From JAAGZL01 sp050291725 (GTDB lineage Bacteria > Pseudomonadota > Gammaproteobacteria > Chromatiales > Chromatiaceae): 64,000 nucleotides of DNA. The notes under the pieces were generated by a model. It ran no database searches. It worked only from the letters and a program-made list of their open reading frames with translations, and had not been told where the DNA came from. The translations under genes and the position numbers were made by a program. The first letter of the stretch is position 1, and every line of letters begins with the position of its first letter. Below are positions 25,539 to 35,023 of the stretch, piece after piece. Location: assembly GCA_050291725.1 (NCBI GenBank), contig JBNKKH010000007.1:1-64000 (forward strand). Reading direction: 5' to 3'.

Positions 25539-26909
25539 TTACTTCAACGGCATCTGAATATGGAAGGTGGTGCCAACATTAAGATCAGAGGTTACAGCCA
25601 TCTGTCCTTGATGCTGCTCTGAAATAATGAAGTAGGGGAACGACAGCCGTTTACTGGCATCGTAATTGCCGTCAGGGGTGTTTTTTCTGAAGAATGGTTC
25701 AAATAGATACATCTGTTCTTCATTGTTCAGACCGAGACCGTTATGGTGAATTCTTATCCATAGATTGTCGTAACTAACAATCATCTGAATCTTGATTTTT
25801 GGAGTGCGCTCTGGATGATCAGTATTTCTAAGGGCATCACATGCATGGCGCAATAGGTTGAGGAAAACATGCTGCATCTCAGCAACAAAACAGGGGATTT
25901 CTGGAATATCATCCTGATAGTTGCGTACAATTTCGATATCTTTGAATCTGAGCTGATCTGGAACAGAGAGTATATCTTCAGCTAGCTCCAGGGTGCTCTC
26001 CATAAGATCGATTATATTGCAGCTCTCTTTGCGAGCGCTGCTGATTCTAGAGAAATTTTTAAAGCTATTAACAATTGAAGCTAGGCTCTCACCTTTTTCG
26101 TAGGCATCAGCTAGTAGTTTATTAAGCGTTGCATAATTGGTGTTATCGCCTAACTCATTTTGCTTGGCGCTGTCGGCGAGGGTTTGTTTAGATATTTCGA
26201 GATCAGTCAAGATGGCCTGGAGTGGTGGGGTGATATCATGGGACATGGCAGCGGCTAGCTCACCCACAGATGACATCTTATCACTATGGATAAGGGTGTT
26301 AACTGAAAGTATCTCCTTGGTAATATCATCAATCAGAACAACAACGCCGGGTTCTTTCTGTTCGCGTAGTGGGTAGATTGTGATGTCGTAATAGTATTGA
26401 CCAGGTTGGCTGTATCTAATGGTGGTAGCTTCGTTTTTGCTAATAGCCTCGCCGATCTGGTTTGGTGATACCGTAATGGTAGGAAAGATATCCCACAGAT
26501 TTTTTCCCATACAAGCTTCGGCCTTTATGCCAGTGATATCCTCTGTACGTTTATTCCATTGGGTGATATTTCCTTCCTTATCCAGGCCAATCAACATCAT
26601 GGGCATGGACTTAAGAATATCACTTATATACAACTCAGAAGAGCGCAGTTCAGCGGTACGTTCTTGCACCCGCAACTCTAGGTCGTTACGTATTGCCTGT
26701 AACTCTTGATTGGCCTTGCGAGCCTTTCTCCAGGTTAGGAGTAGGGATATGACCGTAATGGACAACAACAGGATGAGAATGCCGCCTGACCAGTTGGCCA
26801 GATGCTGCCAGTTGGTGCTGCCATCTGGTTTTCTCAGACGAAAACTAATGGCGGCATGCACTATCTGGGTTTGGCAAAGGGCAAAAATAAAAAACAGGAA
26901 TCTTTTCAT
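25539..26909 (-). CDS. PAS-domain sensor histidine kinase with a degenerate ATP-binding domain
   Basis: 456 residues. A signal-like start is followed by one membrane segment at about 38-60, a short coiled coil, a PAS domain at about 95-200 (LKSMPMMLIGLDKEGNITQWN) and a HisKA H-box AAAMSHDITPPLQAI with the acceptor His. The ATPase domain is abnormal. The N-box Asn is His (NLLRHACDAL). The G1 Asp is His (HHNGLGL). The glycine-rich G2 loop is replaced by SKRLSFPYFI. These residues bind Mg-ATP, so the protein is unlikely to be a normal kinase. No response regulator is adjacent; a LysR regulator lies 79 bp upstream on the same strand. Confidence 0.85.
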   Translation of the reverse strand: MKRFLFFIFALCQTQIVHAAISFRLRKPDGSTNWQHLANWSGGILILLLSITVISLLLTWRKARKANQELQAIRNDLELRVQERTAELRSSELYISDILKSMPMMLIGLDKEGNITQWNKRTEDITGIKAEACMGKNLWDIFPTITVSPNQIGEAISKNEATTIRYSQPGQYYYDITIYPLREQKEPGVVVLIDDITKEILSVNTLIHSDKMSSVGELAAAMSHDITPPLQAILTDLEISKQTLADSAKQNELGDNTNYATLNKLLADAYEKGESLASIVNSFKNFSRISSARKESCNIIDLMESTLELAEDILSVPDQLRFKDIEIVRNYQDDIPEIPCFVAEMQHVFLNLLRHACDALRNTDHPERTPKIKIQMIVSYDNLWIRIHHNGLGLNNEEQMYLFEPFFRKNTPDGNYDASKRLSFPYFIISEQHQGQMAVTSDLNVGTTFHIQMPLK

Positions 26910-26988
26910 CGTATTTAAATAGCTTCTAATTCTACACGGGAGTTACGACAACTATCGTGTAACTTGTTTCTGAGTAAGACAGTATTAG

Positions 26989-27936
26989 CTAAATAATACC
27001 CTGTTCTGCAATATCTTGTGCCTCAAAAAAATCAGGGTCCATCATCTCAATGAAACGTTTGGCTTGTGGAGAGAGGAACTTGCCACGCCGCATTACAATG
27101 CCATAGCCGCGATCAGGGAAATAATCATCCAGCGGAATGCGTTTTAGTTTTTCATGGCCACTCAGACAGACGTCTGAGACTATGGAGATTCCCAGACCCT
27201 GTTCCACATACTTTTTGATCACTTCCCAGCCGCCTGCTTCTAGTTTAACCCGGTATTTAAGGTTGTGTTGGTTGAATATCAGATCAACCATGCGCCAGGT
27301 GCTCAAGTGACGGGGTGGTAGAATAAGTCCATAAGGGCTTATATCATTCAGGGTTACTTTTTCTTTATCTGCCAGGGGATGATCCAGCGGAGTTATAAGG
27401 ACTGTCTTGTAAGAGACTACAGGGTGGTAAAAAATATCATCTGCCACCTCTGACATAGAGCCCACAGCTAAGTCTACCTGGTCGGCCCGAATCATGCTCA
27501 TGCCGTCACGTCCAGTAACGTTTTGCAGTTTGATTCTGATTTTGGGGTAGCTGTTGGAAAAATTGCGCATGGCTTCTGGCAGTACATACAGGATAGTAGA
27601 TTCACCAGCAGCAATATTTAGCTCTCCTGACTCCAGGGAGCCGCATTTAGCGATAAAGGTCTCATGTAGGCCGTCAATGCCCTGGATAAGAGGCTGGGCC
27701 AGTTTGTACAGAGTTTTACCCTCTGGGGTGAGCCTGATTTTTGGGCCGCGCCGTTCAAACAGCATGGTCTCAAATTCACGCTCCAGCGCCTGGATTTGGA
27801 GAGAAACGGTGGGCTGACTTAGAAAAAGCCTCTCCGCTGCTTCGCTGACACTCTCGGTCTGAGCAGCATTACAGAAAGCTCGCAGTTGTTTTAAACGATT
27901 CTGCTTGTAATATGGTGGTGAAGGTGTGGATGACAT
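26989..27936 (-). CDS. LysR-family transcriptional regulator, CysB/CbbR-like
   Basis: 315 residues. The winged helix-turn-helix is at about 14-75 (LRAFCNAAQTESVSEAAERLF and LSQPTVSLQIQALE), followed by a linker and a substrate-binding domain from about 100. VDLAVGSMSEVADDIFYHPV and VEQGLGISIVSDVCL resemble the CysB-like effector fold. The effector is unknown. It is divergent from hrpA across about 146 bp. LysR proteins often control a divergent neighbour, but hrpA is a housekeeping helicase, so the target may lie elsewhere. Confidence 0.9.
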   Translation of the reverse strand: MSSTPSPPYYKQNRLKQLRAFCNAAQTESVSEAAERLFLSQPTVSLQIQALEREFETMLFERRGPKIRLTPEGKTLYKLAQPLIQGIDGLHETFIAKCGSLESGELNIAAGESTILYVLPEAMRNFSNSYPKIRIKLQNVTGRDGMSMIRADQVDLAVGSMSEVADDIFYHPVVSYKTVLITPLDHPLADKEKVTLNDISPYGLILPPRHLSTWRMVDLIFNQHNLKYRVKLEAGGWEVIKKYVEQGLGISIVSDVCLSGHEKLKRIPLDDYFPDRGYGIVMRRGKFLSPQAKRFIEMMDPDFFEAQDIAEQGII

Positions 27937-28082
27937 ATTATTCCCAACTCAACATTAGTTCGCTTAATGATATCCATTAGAAGGATTAAAATGAAGCATT
28001 AAATACCCCAATATTGAATCTTTTTAATGATTAAGACCCTATTCGCCACCTGTTTGCCCTATATGCCCTAATTTTCAACGAA

Positions 28083-31000
28083 GTGAAGCAACTACAATTT
28101 CCAACAAAAGATGATATTGAACTGTGCATGCTCTCCGAGCGGCATGCCCTGCGCCGCCGTTTGCAGCAGTTAAAAAAGGATTACAAGCAAACAGGAAAAG
28201 TGGATGATGGTTTGGTGCGTTTACTAGAGCGTATAGAGAAATCCAAACAGCGAGCTGCTACCAGAGCAGATAAACTTCCTAGCCCCAGTTTTCCACCGGA
28301 ACTGCCAATCTCTGAAAATTGGGAAGAGATCGCTTCACTTATAGAGAGCAACCAGGTGGTGGTTATCTGTGGTGAGACTGGATCGGGTAAATCTACCCAG
28401 CTTCCCAAGATATGCCTTGCACTAAAGCGAGGCGTGTATGGGCGTATAGGTCATACTCAGCCCAGACGTATCGCTGCGCGTACCCTGGCCAATAGAGTAT
28501 CCAGCGAGTTAGGCACAGAGCCTGGAACCAGCGTCGGTTATAAGGTGCGCTTTCATGACCATGTTGGTTTAGATAGTCATATAAAATTGATGACTGATGG
28601 CATACTGCTGGCTGAGATTCAGCGGGATCCATATCTGAACGAATATGACACCCTGATTATTGATGAGGCCCATGAACGCAGCCTCAATATTGATTTCCTG
28701 TTGGGATACTTGAAGCAGCTTCTTCCCAAACGTCCAGACCTGAAGCTGATTATCACCTCAGCCACTATTGATCCGGAACACTTTGCCCAGCAGTTCAGCG
28801 CTGCACCCATCATAAATGTATCCGGCCGCACCTACCCCGTGGAGCTACGCTATCGCCCACCGCAGGAAGAGGGGAGCAGTGAGCGGGATGAGCCGATGCA
28901 GCAGGCTATTCTGGATGCAGTGGATGAGCTTAGCCGGATCGACCGGGGCGATATCCTGATCTTCCTCAGTGGCGAACGGGAGATACGGGAGACTGCTGAG
29001 TCTCTGCGTAAACACAAGATGCAACTGACCGAGATTTTGCCTCTCTACGCTAGATTGGGGACAGACCAGCAGGGGAAGATATTTCAGCCTGGGGGACAGC
29101 GACGCATAGTTTTGGCTACCAACGTGGCCGAGACCTCACTTACCGTGCCTGGGATCAGATATGTAATTGATGCAGGCTATGCTCGTATCAGCCGCTATAG
29201 TCATCGCAGCAAAGTGCAGCGCCTGCCGGTGGAGCATATCTCTCAAGCCAGTGCCAATCAGCGCAAAGGGCGCTGCGGACGTGTGGCAGAGGGTGTCTGT
29301 ATCCGGCTATATTCCGAAGAGAACTTCGAGACACGGGCAGAGTTTACTGAGCCAGAGATTCAGCGCACCAACCTGGCCTCGGTTATTCTGCAGATGAAGA
29401 TACTGGGTTTTGGCGATATAGAGTCATTCCCCTTTCTAGATCCACCAGACAGACGCTTTATCAAGGATGGCTATCGCATCCTAGAGGAGATTGGTGCGGT
29501 CGATGCAACACGCAAGCTGACTAAGATTGGTCGCAAGATAGCTCGTCTCCCAGTCGATCCGCGCATTGGACGTATGTTGCTCACTGCGGCCCACACTCAC
29601 TGTCTGAATGAGCTGTTGGTGATCTGTGCCGCTCTGAGTGTGCAGGACCCTCGGGAGCGCCCTATGGATAAGCAGCAGGCGGCAGATGAGGCCCATCGCG
29701 AGTTCAGGCATGAGGAGTCAGATTTTCTCACCTATCTCAACCTGTGGCGCCATCTGCAGGAGCAGCGCCATCATCTGAGTAAAAGCAAGTTCAGGAAGTA
29801 CTGTCGGGACAGGTTCATATCTTGGAATCGCACTCAAGAGTGGCGCGATATTCATCATCAGTTGCGGGGTCAGATGCATGAGATGGGCTACAAAGAGAAC
29901 CAGGCCGAGGCTGGTTATGAAGAGATGCATAAGGCCCTGCTCACGGGTCTGCTGAGTAATATAGGTTTTAAGAAGAGCGGTAAGGAGCGGGAATACCTGG
30001 GGGGGCGCAACAGTAAATTCCTGATTTTTCCCGGTTCCGGTCTGTTCAAGAAACAGCCCAAGTGGGTTATGGCATCAGAGCTGGTGGAGACCACCCAGCT
30101 ATATGCCCGCACTCTGGCCAGCATTCGCCCGGAGTGGGTAGAGTCGGTGGCGGGCCATCTGATCAAACGTAGTTATTCTGAGCCCCACTGGCAGAAGAAG
30201 CGGGGTCAGGTTGGGGGCTATGAACGGGTAACTCTGTTCGGTATCACACTGGCAGCACGACGCAAGGTGAACTATGGACCCATCAATCCAGAAGAGGCGC
30301 GGGAGATATTTATTCGCTTCGCCCTAGTGGAGGGAGATTTTCACACCAGGGCCAAATTCTGGCGTCACAATCGCGAGCTGCTGGAGCAGATCGAAAACTT
30401 GGAACATAAATCTCGCAAGCGTGATCTGCTGGTGGATGAGCAGGTCATCTATGAGTACTACGATCAGCGTATTCCAGAAGGGATCTATAACACAGCTGAA
30501 TTCGAAAAGTGGCTGCGCCAAGAGGTCAAACAGAACCCAAAGATACTGCATATGCGGGAACAGGATCTGTGTAAACAAGATGACTACTCCCTATCAGAAA
30601 CCGATTATCCAGACACCCTGAACATCCATGGCCTGCAACTCCCTTTGAGTTATCACTTTGAACCAGGCCATGTGGAAGATGGAGTAAGCCTCAAGGTGCC
30701 CCAGGCGGTGCTCAATCAGGTTACAGAAGAGAGGTGTGAATGGCTGGTTCCTGGGATGCTGCGGGAGCGCATTATCGCCCTAATGCGTAGCCTGCCCAAG
30801 CAGCTAAGAAAATCCTTTGTGCCGGTACCGGAGTATGCCGATGCCTGTCTACAAAGAATGCAGCCATCTGACAAGCCACTGATTCGGGAGTTGGGGGAGC
30901 AGCTCAAGGAGATGACCGGGGTGCATGTACCGGAAGATTCCTGGGATGAGAGCGCGCTGCCAGAACATCTGCGTATGGGCTTTAAGGTGGTGAATGATAA

Positions 31001-31994
31001 AGGAGTGGTAATCGAGTCTGGGCGTGATCTGGCTAGGTTAAGAAAGAAGTATGCGGGGGAGGGAACAGAACAGTCTCAGCCCCTTGCGGCATCTGGTCTG
31101 GATAGGGAAGGAATAACCGACTGGGACTTTGGAGAGCTGGAACAGTCGGTGGAGCTAGAGCGGGGTGGCATTAAACTAAAGGGATTCCCCGCATTGGTGG
31201 ATGAGGGGGATTCGGTATCACTGCGCATTATGGACTCTAAACCTAATGCGGATATGGCTATGCGCACCGGTCTGCGGCGGCTGTTTATGCTCAAGCTATC
31301 CCAGAATATACGTTATCTGAAGCGCAACCTTCCCGGTCTGGAAAAGATGAAACTGCAGTATGCCAAAGCGGCTGCAGCGCCCAAAGGGTTTGCAACAAAA
31401 TCCAAAAACGATCTACAAGAAGAGCTGGTATCTCTCATTGTAGATCTCACCTTCGTAGAAGATATGCCACCTATTCACAGCGCCGAAGAGTTTCAGGCCA
31501 GAATAGAACAGCGTAAGGCAGATCTTATGACTCTGGCTGGCGATGTATTAGGGCTGGTAGGAGAGATACTAAAACTCTATCACGAAGTAAGAAAACAGCT
31601 AGCAGGGGCCAACAAGATCAATTGGATAGCATCTGTTGCCGATATGAATCAGCAACTAGACCGCCTGGTGTTTAAAGGTTTTCTCCAGTTCACGCCCTAT
31701 GTTCAGTTACAACATCTACCGCGCTATCTCAAAGCAATCTCCCTACGGCTGGACAAACTCAACCACGCCGCCGCCAGAGATCAACAACTACTGCGAGAGA
31801 TGCAAGGGCAGTATCAGAAGTGGCAGGAGTGGGATGAACGCTGCCGCCTTAATCACAAAGCAGATGAACGTATCGAAGAGCTGCGTTGGTCTTTTGAAGA
31901 GCTGCGGGTTTCCTTGTTTGCCCAAGAGCTAAAGACCGACTATCCAGTATCGCTTAAAAGATTGGATAAGCGGTGGAAGGAGTTGGGGCTTTAA
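28083..31994 (+). CDS. hrpA: ATP-dependent RNA helicase HrpA
   Basis: 1303 residues, full length for HrpA. The DEAH-box core has Walker A GETGSGKST at about 98-106, DEAH in IIDEAHERSLN, SATID and the motif VI segment QRKGRCGRVAEG. The helicase-associated and OB-fold domains follow, and the long C-terminal DUF3418 region reaches the end (RLDKRWKELGL). The GTG at 28083 gives the family start. HrpA works on mRNA processing and stalled ribosomes in enterobacteria. Nothing suggests a defence role; it is the housekeeping form. Confidence 0.95.
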   Translation: MKQLQFPTKDDIELCMLSERHALRRRLQQLKKDYKQTGKVDDGLVRLLERIEKSKQRAATRADKLPSPSFPPELPISENWEEIASLIESNQVVVICGETGSGKSTQLPKICLALKRGVYGRIGHTQPRRIAARTLANRVSSELGTEPGTSVGYKVRFHDHVGLDSHIKLMTDGILLAEIQRDPYLNEYDTLIIDEAHERSLNIDFLLGYLKQLLPKRPDLKLIITSATIDPEHFAQQFSAAPIINVSGRTYPVELRYRPPQEEGSSERDEPMQQAILDAVDELSRIDRGDILIFLSGEREIRETAESLRKHKMQLTEILPLYARLGTDQQGKIFQPGGQRRIVLATNVAETSLTVPGIRYVIDAGYARISRYSHRSKVQRLPVEHISQASANQRKGRCGRVAEGVCIRLYSEENFETRAEFTEPEIQRTNLASVILQMKILGFGDIESFPFLDPPDRRFIKDGYRILEEIGAVDATRKLTKIGRKIARLPVDPRIGRMLLTAAHTHCLNELLVICAALSVQDPRERPMDKQQAADEAHREFRHEESDFLTYLNLWRHLQEQRHHLSKSKFRKYCRDRFISWNRTQEWRDIHHQLRGQMHEMGYKENQAEAGYEEMHKALLTGLLSNIGFKKSGKEREYLGGRNSKFLIFPGSGLFKKQPKWVMASELVETTQLYARTLASIRPEWVESVAGHLIKRSYSEPHWQKKRGQVGGYERVTLFGITLAARRKVNYGPINPEEAREIFIRFALVEGDFHTRAKFWRHNRELLEQIENLEHKSRKRDLLVDEQVIYEYYDQRIPEGIYNTAEFEKWLRQEVKQNPKILHMREQDLCKQDDYSLSETDYPDTLNIHGLQLPLSYHFEPGHVEDGVSLKVPQAVLNQVTEERCEWLVPGMLRERIIALMRSLPKQLRKSFVPVPEYADACLQRMQPSDKPLIRELGEQLKEMTGVHVPEDSWDESALPEHLRMGFKVVNDKGVVIESGRDLARLRKKYAGEGTEQSQPLAASGLDREGITDWDFGELEQSVELERGGIKLKGFPALVDEGDSVSLRIMDSKPNADMAMRTGLRRLFMLKLSQNIRYLKRNLPGLEKMKLQYAKAAAAPKGFATKSKNDLQEELVSLIVDLTFVEDMPPIHSAEEFQARIEQRKADLMTLAGDVLGLVGEILKLYHEVRKQLAGANKINWIASVADMNQQLDRLVFKGFLQFTPYVQLQHLPRYLKAISLRLDKLNHAAARDQQLLREMQGQYQKWQEWDERCRLNHKADERIEELRWSFEELRVSLFAQELKTDYPVSLKRLDKRWKELGL

Positions 31995-32342
31995 CTCTCT
32001 CTATTGTGTAGACACCAACTCTAAATAAACCACAAGTTAATCTCTTTCCGATCTGAAAGAGTAGGCAGTTTGAATACCCGAATTATGAGTATGACTGCAA
32101 CAATAATAGTATGAGGTAGCATCAAGTGGTACCTGGGCTTTCCTTGGTTTTGGCACAATATCTCCTTGATATTTATGTGGTGTGATGAGTTTGACAAAAC
32201 CTTAAAGCGCTGGCAGGTTGGTGGTGGGTGTCCGTTTAGTTTAGTTTAGTTTAGTTTAGTTTAGTTTAGTTTTGTTTAGTTTGGTTTAGTTTTGTTTAGT
32301 TTTGTTTAGTTTGGTTTCTCGGTTTTTCTTCAAGGAGTCAGA
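31995..32342. other. Intergenic region between hrpA and the exported-protein gene
   Basis: 348 bp without a gene. It holds about 240 bp of unremarkable sequence after hrpA, then the 17-unit GTTTN repeat (32234-32318), and a CAAGGAG ribosome site just before the next ATG. I see no clear promoter upstream of the repeat. Confidence 0.6.
32234..32318 (+). repeat. Pentanucleotide tandem repeat (GTTTN)x17
   Basis: Seventeen consecutive 5-bp units: the first seven are GTTTA, and the rest are mostly GTTTA interrupted by GTTTT, GTTTG and a final GTTTC. The tract ends 24 bp before the start codon of the exported-protein gene, so it lies in the promoter or leader. The clean first half is prone to slippage and the degraded second half looks older. 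Such tracts can change promoter spacing or transcript level between cells. Confidence 0.92.
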
Positions 32343-32771
32343 ATGAAATATATCCTTTCAATAATATTAGTCACTCTCTCAATATCAGCTCAAGCTGTTG
32401 AATCTCTCTCTAGTAAGGCTGCTACACAAGCATTAGCTAAAGAGGTTATGGAGAGTGTCAGCAAAGACAAATTGAAAGAAGGGCTACTAAAGTTGCGGCC
32501 ATATACAGTTGTCCCTCTTGCAGAATTTGATGTTCAAATTGGCCAAATGGATCTTCAAATACCTGCAATTGCGCAGAGGTTTGGCAAATCTCTGGGCTAT
32601 GATTTTGTAGAAGAGGAGCAATTGGGCAAATCATTAGTTCAGTATGTGTATCTTCAAAAATTTGAAAAGCATGTAATGGTATGGCGTTTCATTTTCTATA
32701 AGCCAAATGACGAGTGGCTGCTAAATACTTGGTACTTTAATGACCAGGTTCAGCCATTATTTAAGTACTAG
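32343..32771 (+). CDS. Small exported protein of unknown function behind a pentanucleotide repeat
   Basis: 142 residues. The signal peptide MKYILSIILVTLSISAQAVE ends at AQA. The mature part has a helical N-terminal half (AATQALAKEVMESVSKDKLKEGL) and an aromatic C-terminal half (YVYLQKFEKHVMVWRFIFYKP) ending at FKY. I do not recognise a family. The ribosome site CAAGGAG lies 7 nt before the ATG. It stands alone between hrpA and a terminator, so it is a single-gene unit. Confidence 0.75.
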   Translation: MKYILSIILVTLSISAQAVESLSSKAATQALAKEVMESVSKDKLKEGLLKLRPYTVVPLAEFDVQIGQMDLQIPAIAQRFGKSLGYDFVEEEQLGKSLVQYVYLQKFEKHVMVWRFIFYKPNDEWLLNTWYFNDQVQPLFKY

Positions 32772-32794
32772 TTGTTAACAAGGCAAGGAAAATA

Positions 32795-32830
32795 CTGGGT
32801 CAGAGAGCTGTGACCCAGGGTTTTGTTTTT
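32795..32830 (+). terminator. Rho-independent terminator after the exported-protein gene
   Basis: An 8-bp stem CTGGGTCA / TGACCCAG with an 8-nt loop is followed by GGTTTTGTTTTT. Confidence 0.75.
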
Positions 32831-32832
32831 AG

Positions 32833-32901
32833 TTGTAAGAGCCCGCGCACTTGCGCGATTGTTTCCCCGATCATTTAGCCCAGAGGATTAGGCTCCTACA
32901 A
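32833..32901. repeat. REP-like palindromic element
   Basis: About 69 bp with terminal inverted arms TTGTAAGAGCC and GGCTCCTACAA (one mismatch in 11) and an internal hairpin CGCGCA-CT-TGCGCG near the left end. The TGTAGGAGC end is typical of dispersed REP-type sequences in gammaproteobacteria. It sits between two convergent genes, a common place for such elements. Only one copy is in the window. Confidence 0.5.
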
Positions 32902-32934
32902 GCAAGAGCAGACCGCAGGATGATGCTGGTTTTT

Positions 32935-34737
32935 CTACTCGGTTGAACTTCTCTTCTTTCTGTTTTTTGGCTTACGCTTGGCAGGTGCTCTATCTTTCGG
33001 TTTTGCCTTTCCTTTATGTTTGGGTTTTTGAGCTTTTTCAGTTGCAGAAACCTGCTCGCTTCCTTCCAGGGTGATATTTAATTGACGGCCGCATACCCAC
33101 ACCCGTTTAAGATGTTTAAATATATCCTTTGGCATTCCATCCGGCATGTCTACGGTGCTGTAGTTATCGTATAGTTGGATACGGCCGATGTACTGGCTTT
33201 CCAGACCTGCTTCGTTGGCTATGGCCCCCACGATGTTCCTTGGTTCTACCTCATGCTCTTTGCCTACCTCTATACGGTAGCGCACCATACCATCTTCTGG
33301 TTTCGAGTCTCTTGGCTCTCTTCTTTCGCGCTTGGGTCTGTTCTCTGAGTGTGATCTATCCGTTTTTTGCCGTTTGTTATCGGAACGCTCATCTCTCTGT
33401 TTGGCCGGCTTCTCTCTCTCTTTTATCTGCAGTGGACGATCCTGCTGGTTGAGATAGGCTAGGGCTGCGGCAATCTGGGTTAGGTCCATATCGCTCTTTT
33501 GCTGATAGTCTGCAATGAGCTCTTCAAAGAAGCCCAACTCCTGAGATGTGATGGTATCGGTGATGGTCTGCTGGAACCGCTCTACCCGGCGTCCGGTTAC
33601 CTCTTTGTGACTGGGTAACTGCATCTGGGTGATTTTTTGCCTGGTGGCCTTTTCGATTGCACTCAGCATGCGTTTCTCTCTGGGGGAGACAAACAGGATA
33701 GCGTCACCTTTGCGTCCAGCGCGACCGGTTCTGCCGATGCGGTGTACATAGGCTTCGGTGTCGTTGGGTATGTCGTAGTTGATGACATGGCTGATGCGTC
33801 CTACATCCAATCCACGCGCCGCCACATCAGTAGCAACAATTATATCTAATCTGCCTGACTTCAATCGATCTACGGTGGATTCCCGTGCGGCCTGATTCAT
33901 ATCTCCATTCAAAGCGGCAGATGAGTAACCGCGGGCCTGGAGCTTTTCAGAAAGATCCACAGTTGCTGTTTTGGTGCGAACGAAAATGATGATGGCATCA
34001 AACTCTTCAACCTCTAACATTCGGGTTAGAGCATCCAGTTTGTGCAGGCCGGTTACTTGCCAGTAACGCTGGGTTATGGTGTCTACGGTGCTGGTCTTGG
34101 ATTTTATCTGGATCACTACCGGGTCTTTCAGATAACGCTGGGCAACGCGTTTTATCTGGTTGGGCATGGTGGCTGAGAACAGTGCGGTCTGGCGCTGTTC
34201 CGGTGTATGTTCCAGGATCCACTCTATATCTTCGATAAACCCCATATTTAGCATTTCATCGGCTTCGTCCAGGACCATGCTTTTCAGGTTATCCAGATTC
34301 AGGGTCTTGCGGCGGATGTGATCCATGATTCTGCCAGGAGTACCAACAACTACGTGGGCGCCACGTCGCAGCTGTCGTAGCTGAATGCCCATGGATTGTC
34401 CTCCGTACACTGGCAGCACATGAAACCCACGGATATGCCTGGAGTACGACTGCATTGCCTCAGCGACCTGGATAGCCAGCTCCCTGGTTGGTGTCAGCAC
34501 CAAAATCTGTGGTTCTGCCTTAGAGACATCCAAACGACTCAGTAGAGGTAGGGCAAAAGCAGCAGTTTTGCCTGTGCCTGTCTGCGCCTGTCCCAACAGA
34601 TCTTTTCCCTCGAGTAGAGGAGGTATGCTCTGTTGCTGTATAGGCGATGGAGCCTCGTAGCCGATCTCTTCCACGGATTTTAGAACCTGGTCAGCTAGTC
34701 CTAGCTGGGAAAACAGGGAGTTGGTATTGCTGGACAT
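32935..34737 (-). CDS. deaD: DEAD-box RNA helicase, DeaD/CsdA type
   Basis: 600 residues. The Q motif (FSQLGLADQVLKSVEEIGYEAPSPIQ) starts the core; AQTGTGKT, PTRELAIQV, VLDEADEMLNMGF, SATMP and HRIGRTGRAGRKG are complete. A DbpA-type RNA-binding domain lies at about 485-560 (VEPRNIVGAIANEAGLES), flanked by Lys/Arg-rich low-complexity stretches (REPRDSKPEDG; KPKNRKKR). This is the arrangement of CsdA/DeaD, which acts in ribosome assembly and cold adaptation. Confidence 0.94.
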   Translation of the reverse strand: MSSNTNSLFSQLGLADQVLKSVEEIGYEAPSPIQQQSIPPLLEGKDLLGQAQTGTGKTAAFALPLLSRLDVSKAEPQILVLTPTRELAIQVAEAMQSYSRHIRGFHVLPVYGGQSMGIQLRQLRRGAHVVVGTPGRIMDHIRRKTLNLDNLKSMVLDEADEMLNMGFIEDIEWILEHTPEQRQTALFSATMPNQIKRVAQRYLKDPVVIQIKSKTSTVDTITQRYWQVTGLHKLDALTRMLEVEEFDAIIIFVRTKTATVDLSEKLQARGYSSAALNGDMNQAARESTVDRLKSGRLDIIVATDVAARGLDVGRISHVINYDIPNDTEAYVHRIGRTGRAGRKGDAILFVSPREKRMLSAIEKATRQKITQMQLPSHKEVTGRRVERFQQTITDTITSQELGFFEELIADYQQKSDMDLTQIAAALAYLNQQDRPLQIKEREKPAKQRDERSDNKRQKTDRSHSENRPKRERREPRDSKPEDGMVRYRIEVGKEHEVEPRNIVGAIANEAGLESQYIGRIQLYDNYSTVDMPDGMPKDIFKHLKRVWVCGRQLNITLEGSEQVSATEKAQKPKHKGKAKPKDRAPAKRKPKNRKKRSSTE

Positions 34738-35023
34738 TGGAGTGCCTGTAAAGATTGTTGCCTGGCAAAACGATTATCTGATTTGCAGGGCAGAGATTAA
34801 GAAGGTGCGGGATTCTACATTATCCGCTGGATATTACCTAATAATAGTTGAATATCAGAGGTTTCGTCATCTTATGTAGGAATAATCAGCAATAAGTATG
34901 CTATCTATTTTCTGTCTTTATATCGGATGCTACTATTTAGATGCACGCTTAATAACATCATGATAGTGCATGTTACACATGGATTTTCCATGGAATTGGT
35001 TTGGGGTTTAGGGACTAAGAATA

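Noticed and set aside
28083..31994. Large DEAH helicase considered as a phage-defence component
   Set aside because: Length and C-terminal DUF3418 match housekeeping HrpA, and no nuclease or methylase gene is linked.
32234..32318. Tandem repeat considered as a CRISPR array
   Set aside because: The unit is 5 bp with no spacers; it is a simple-sequence repeat.
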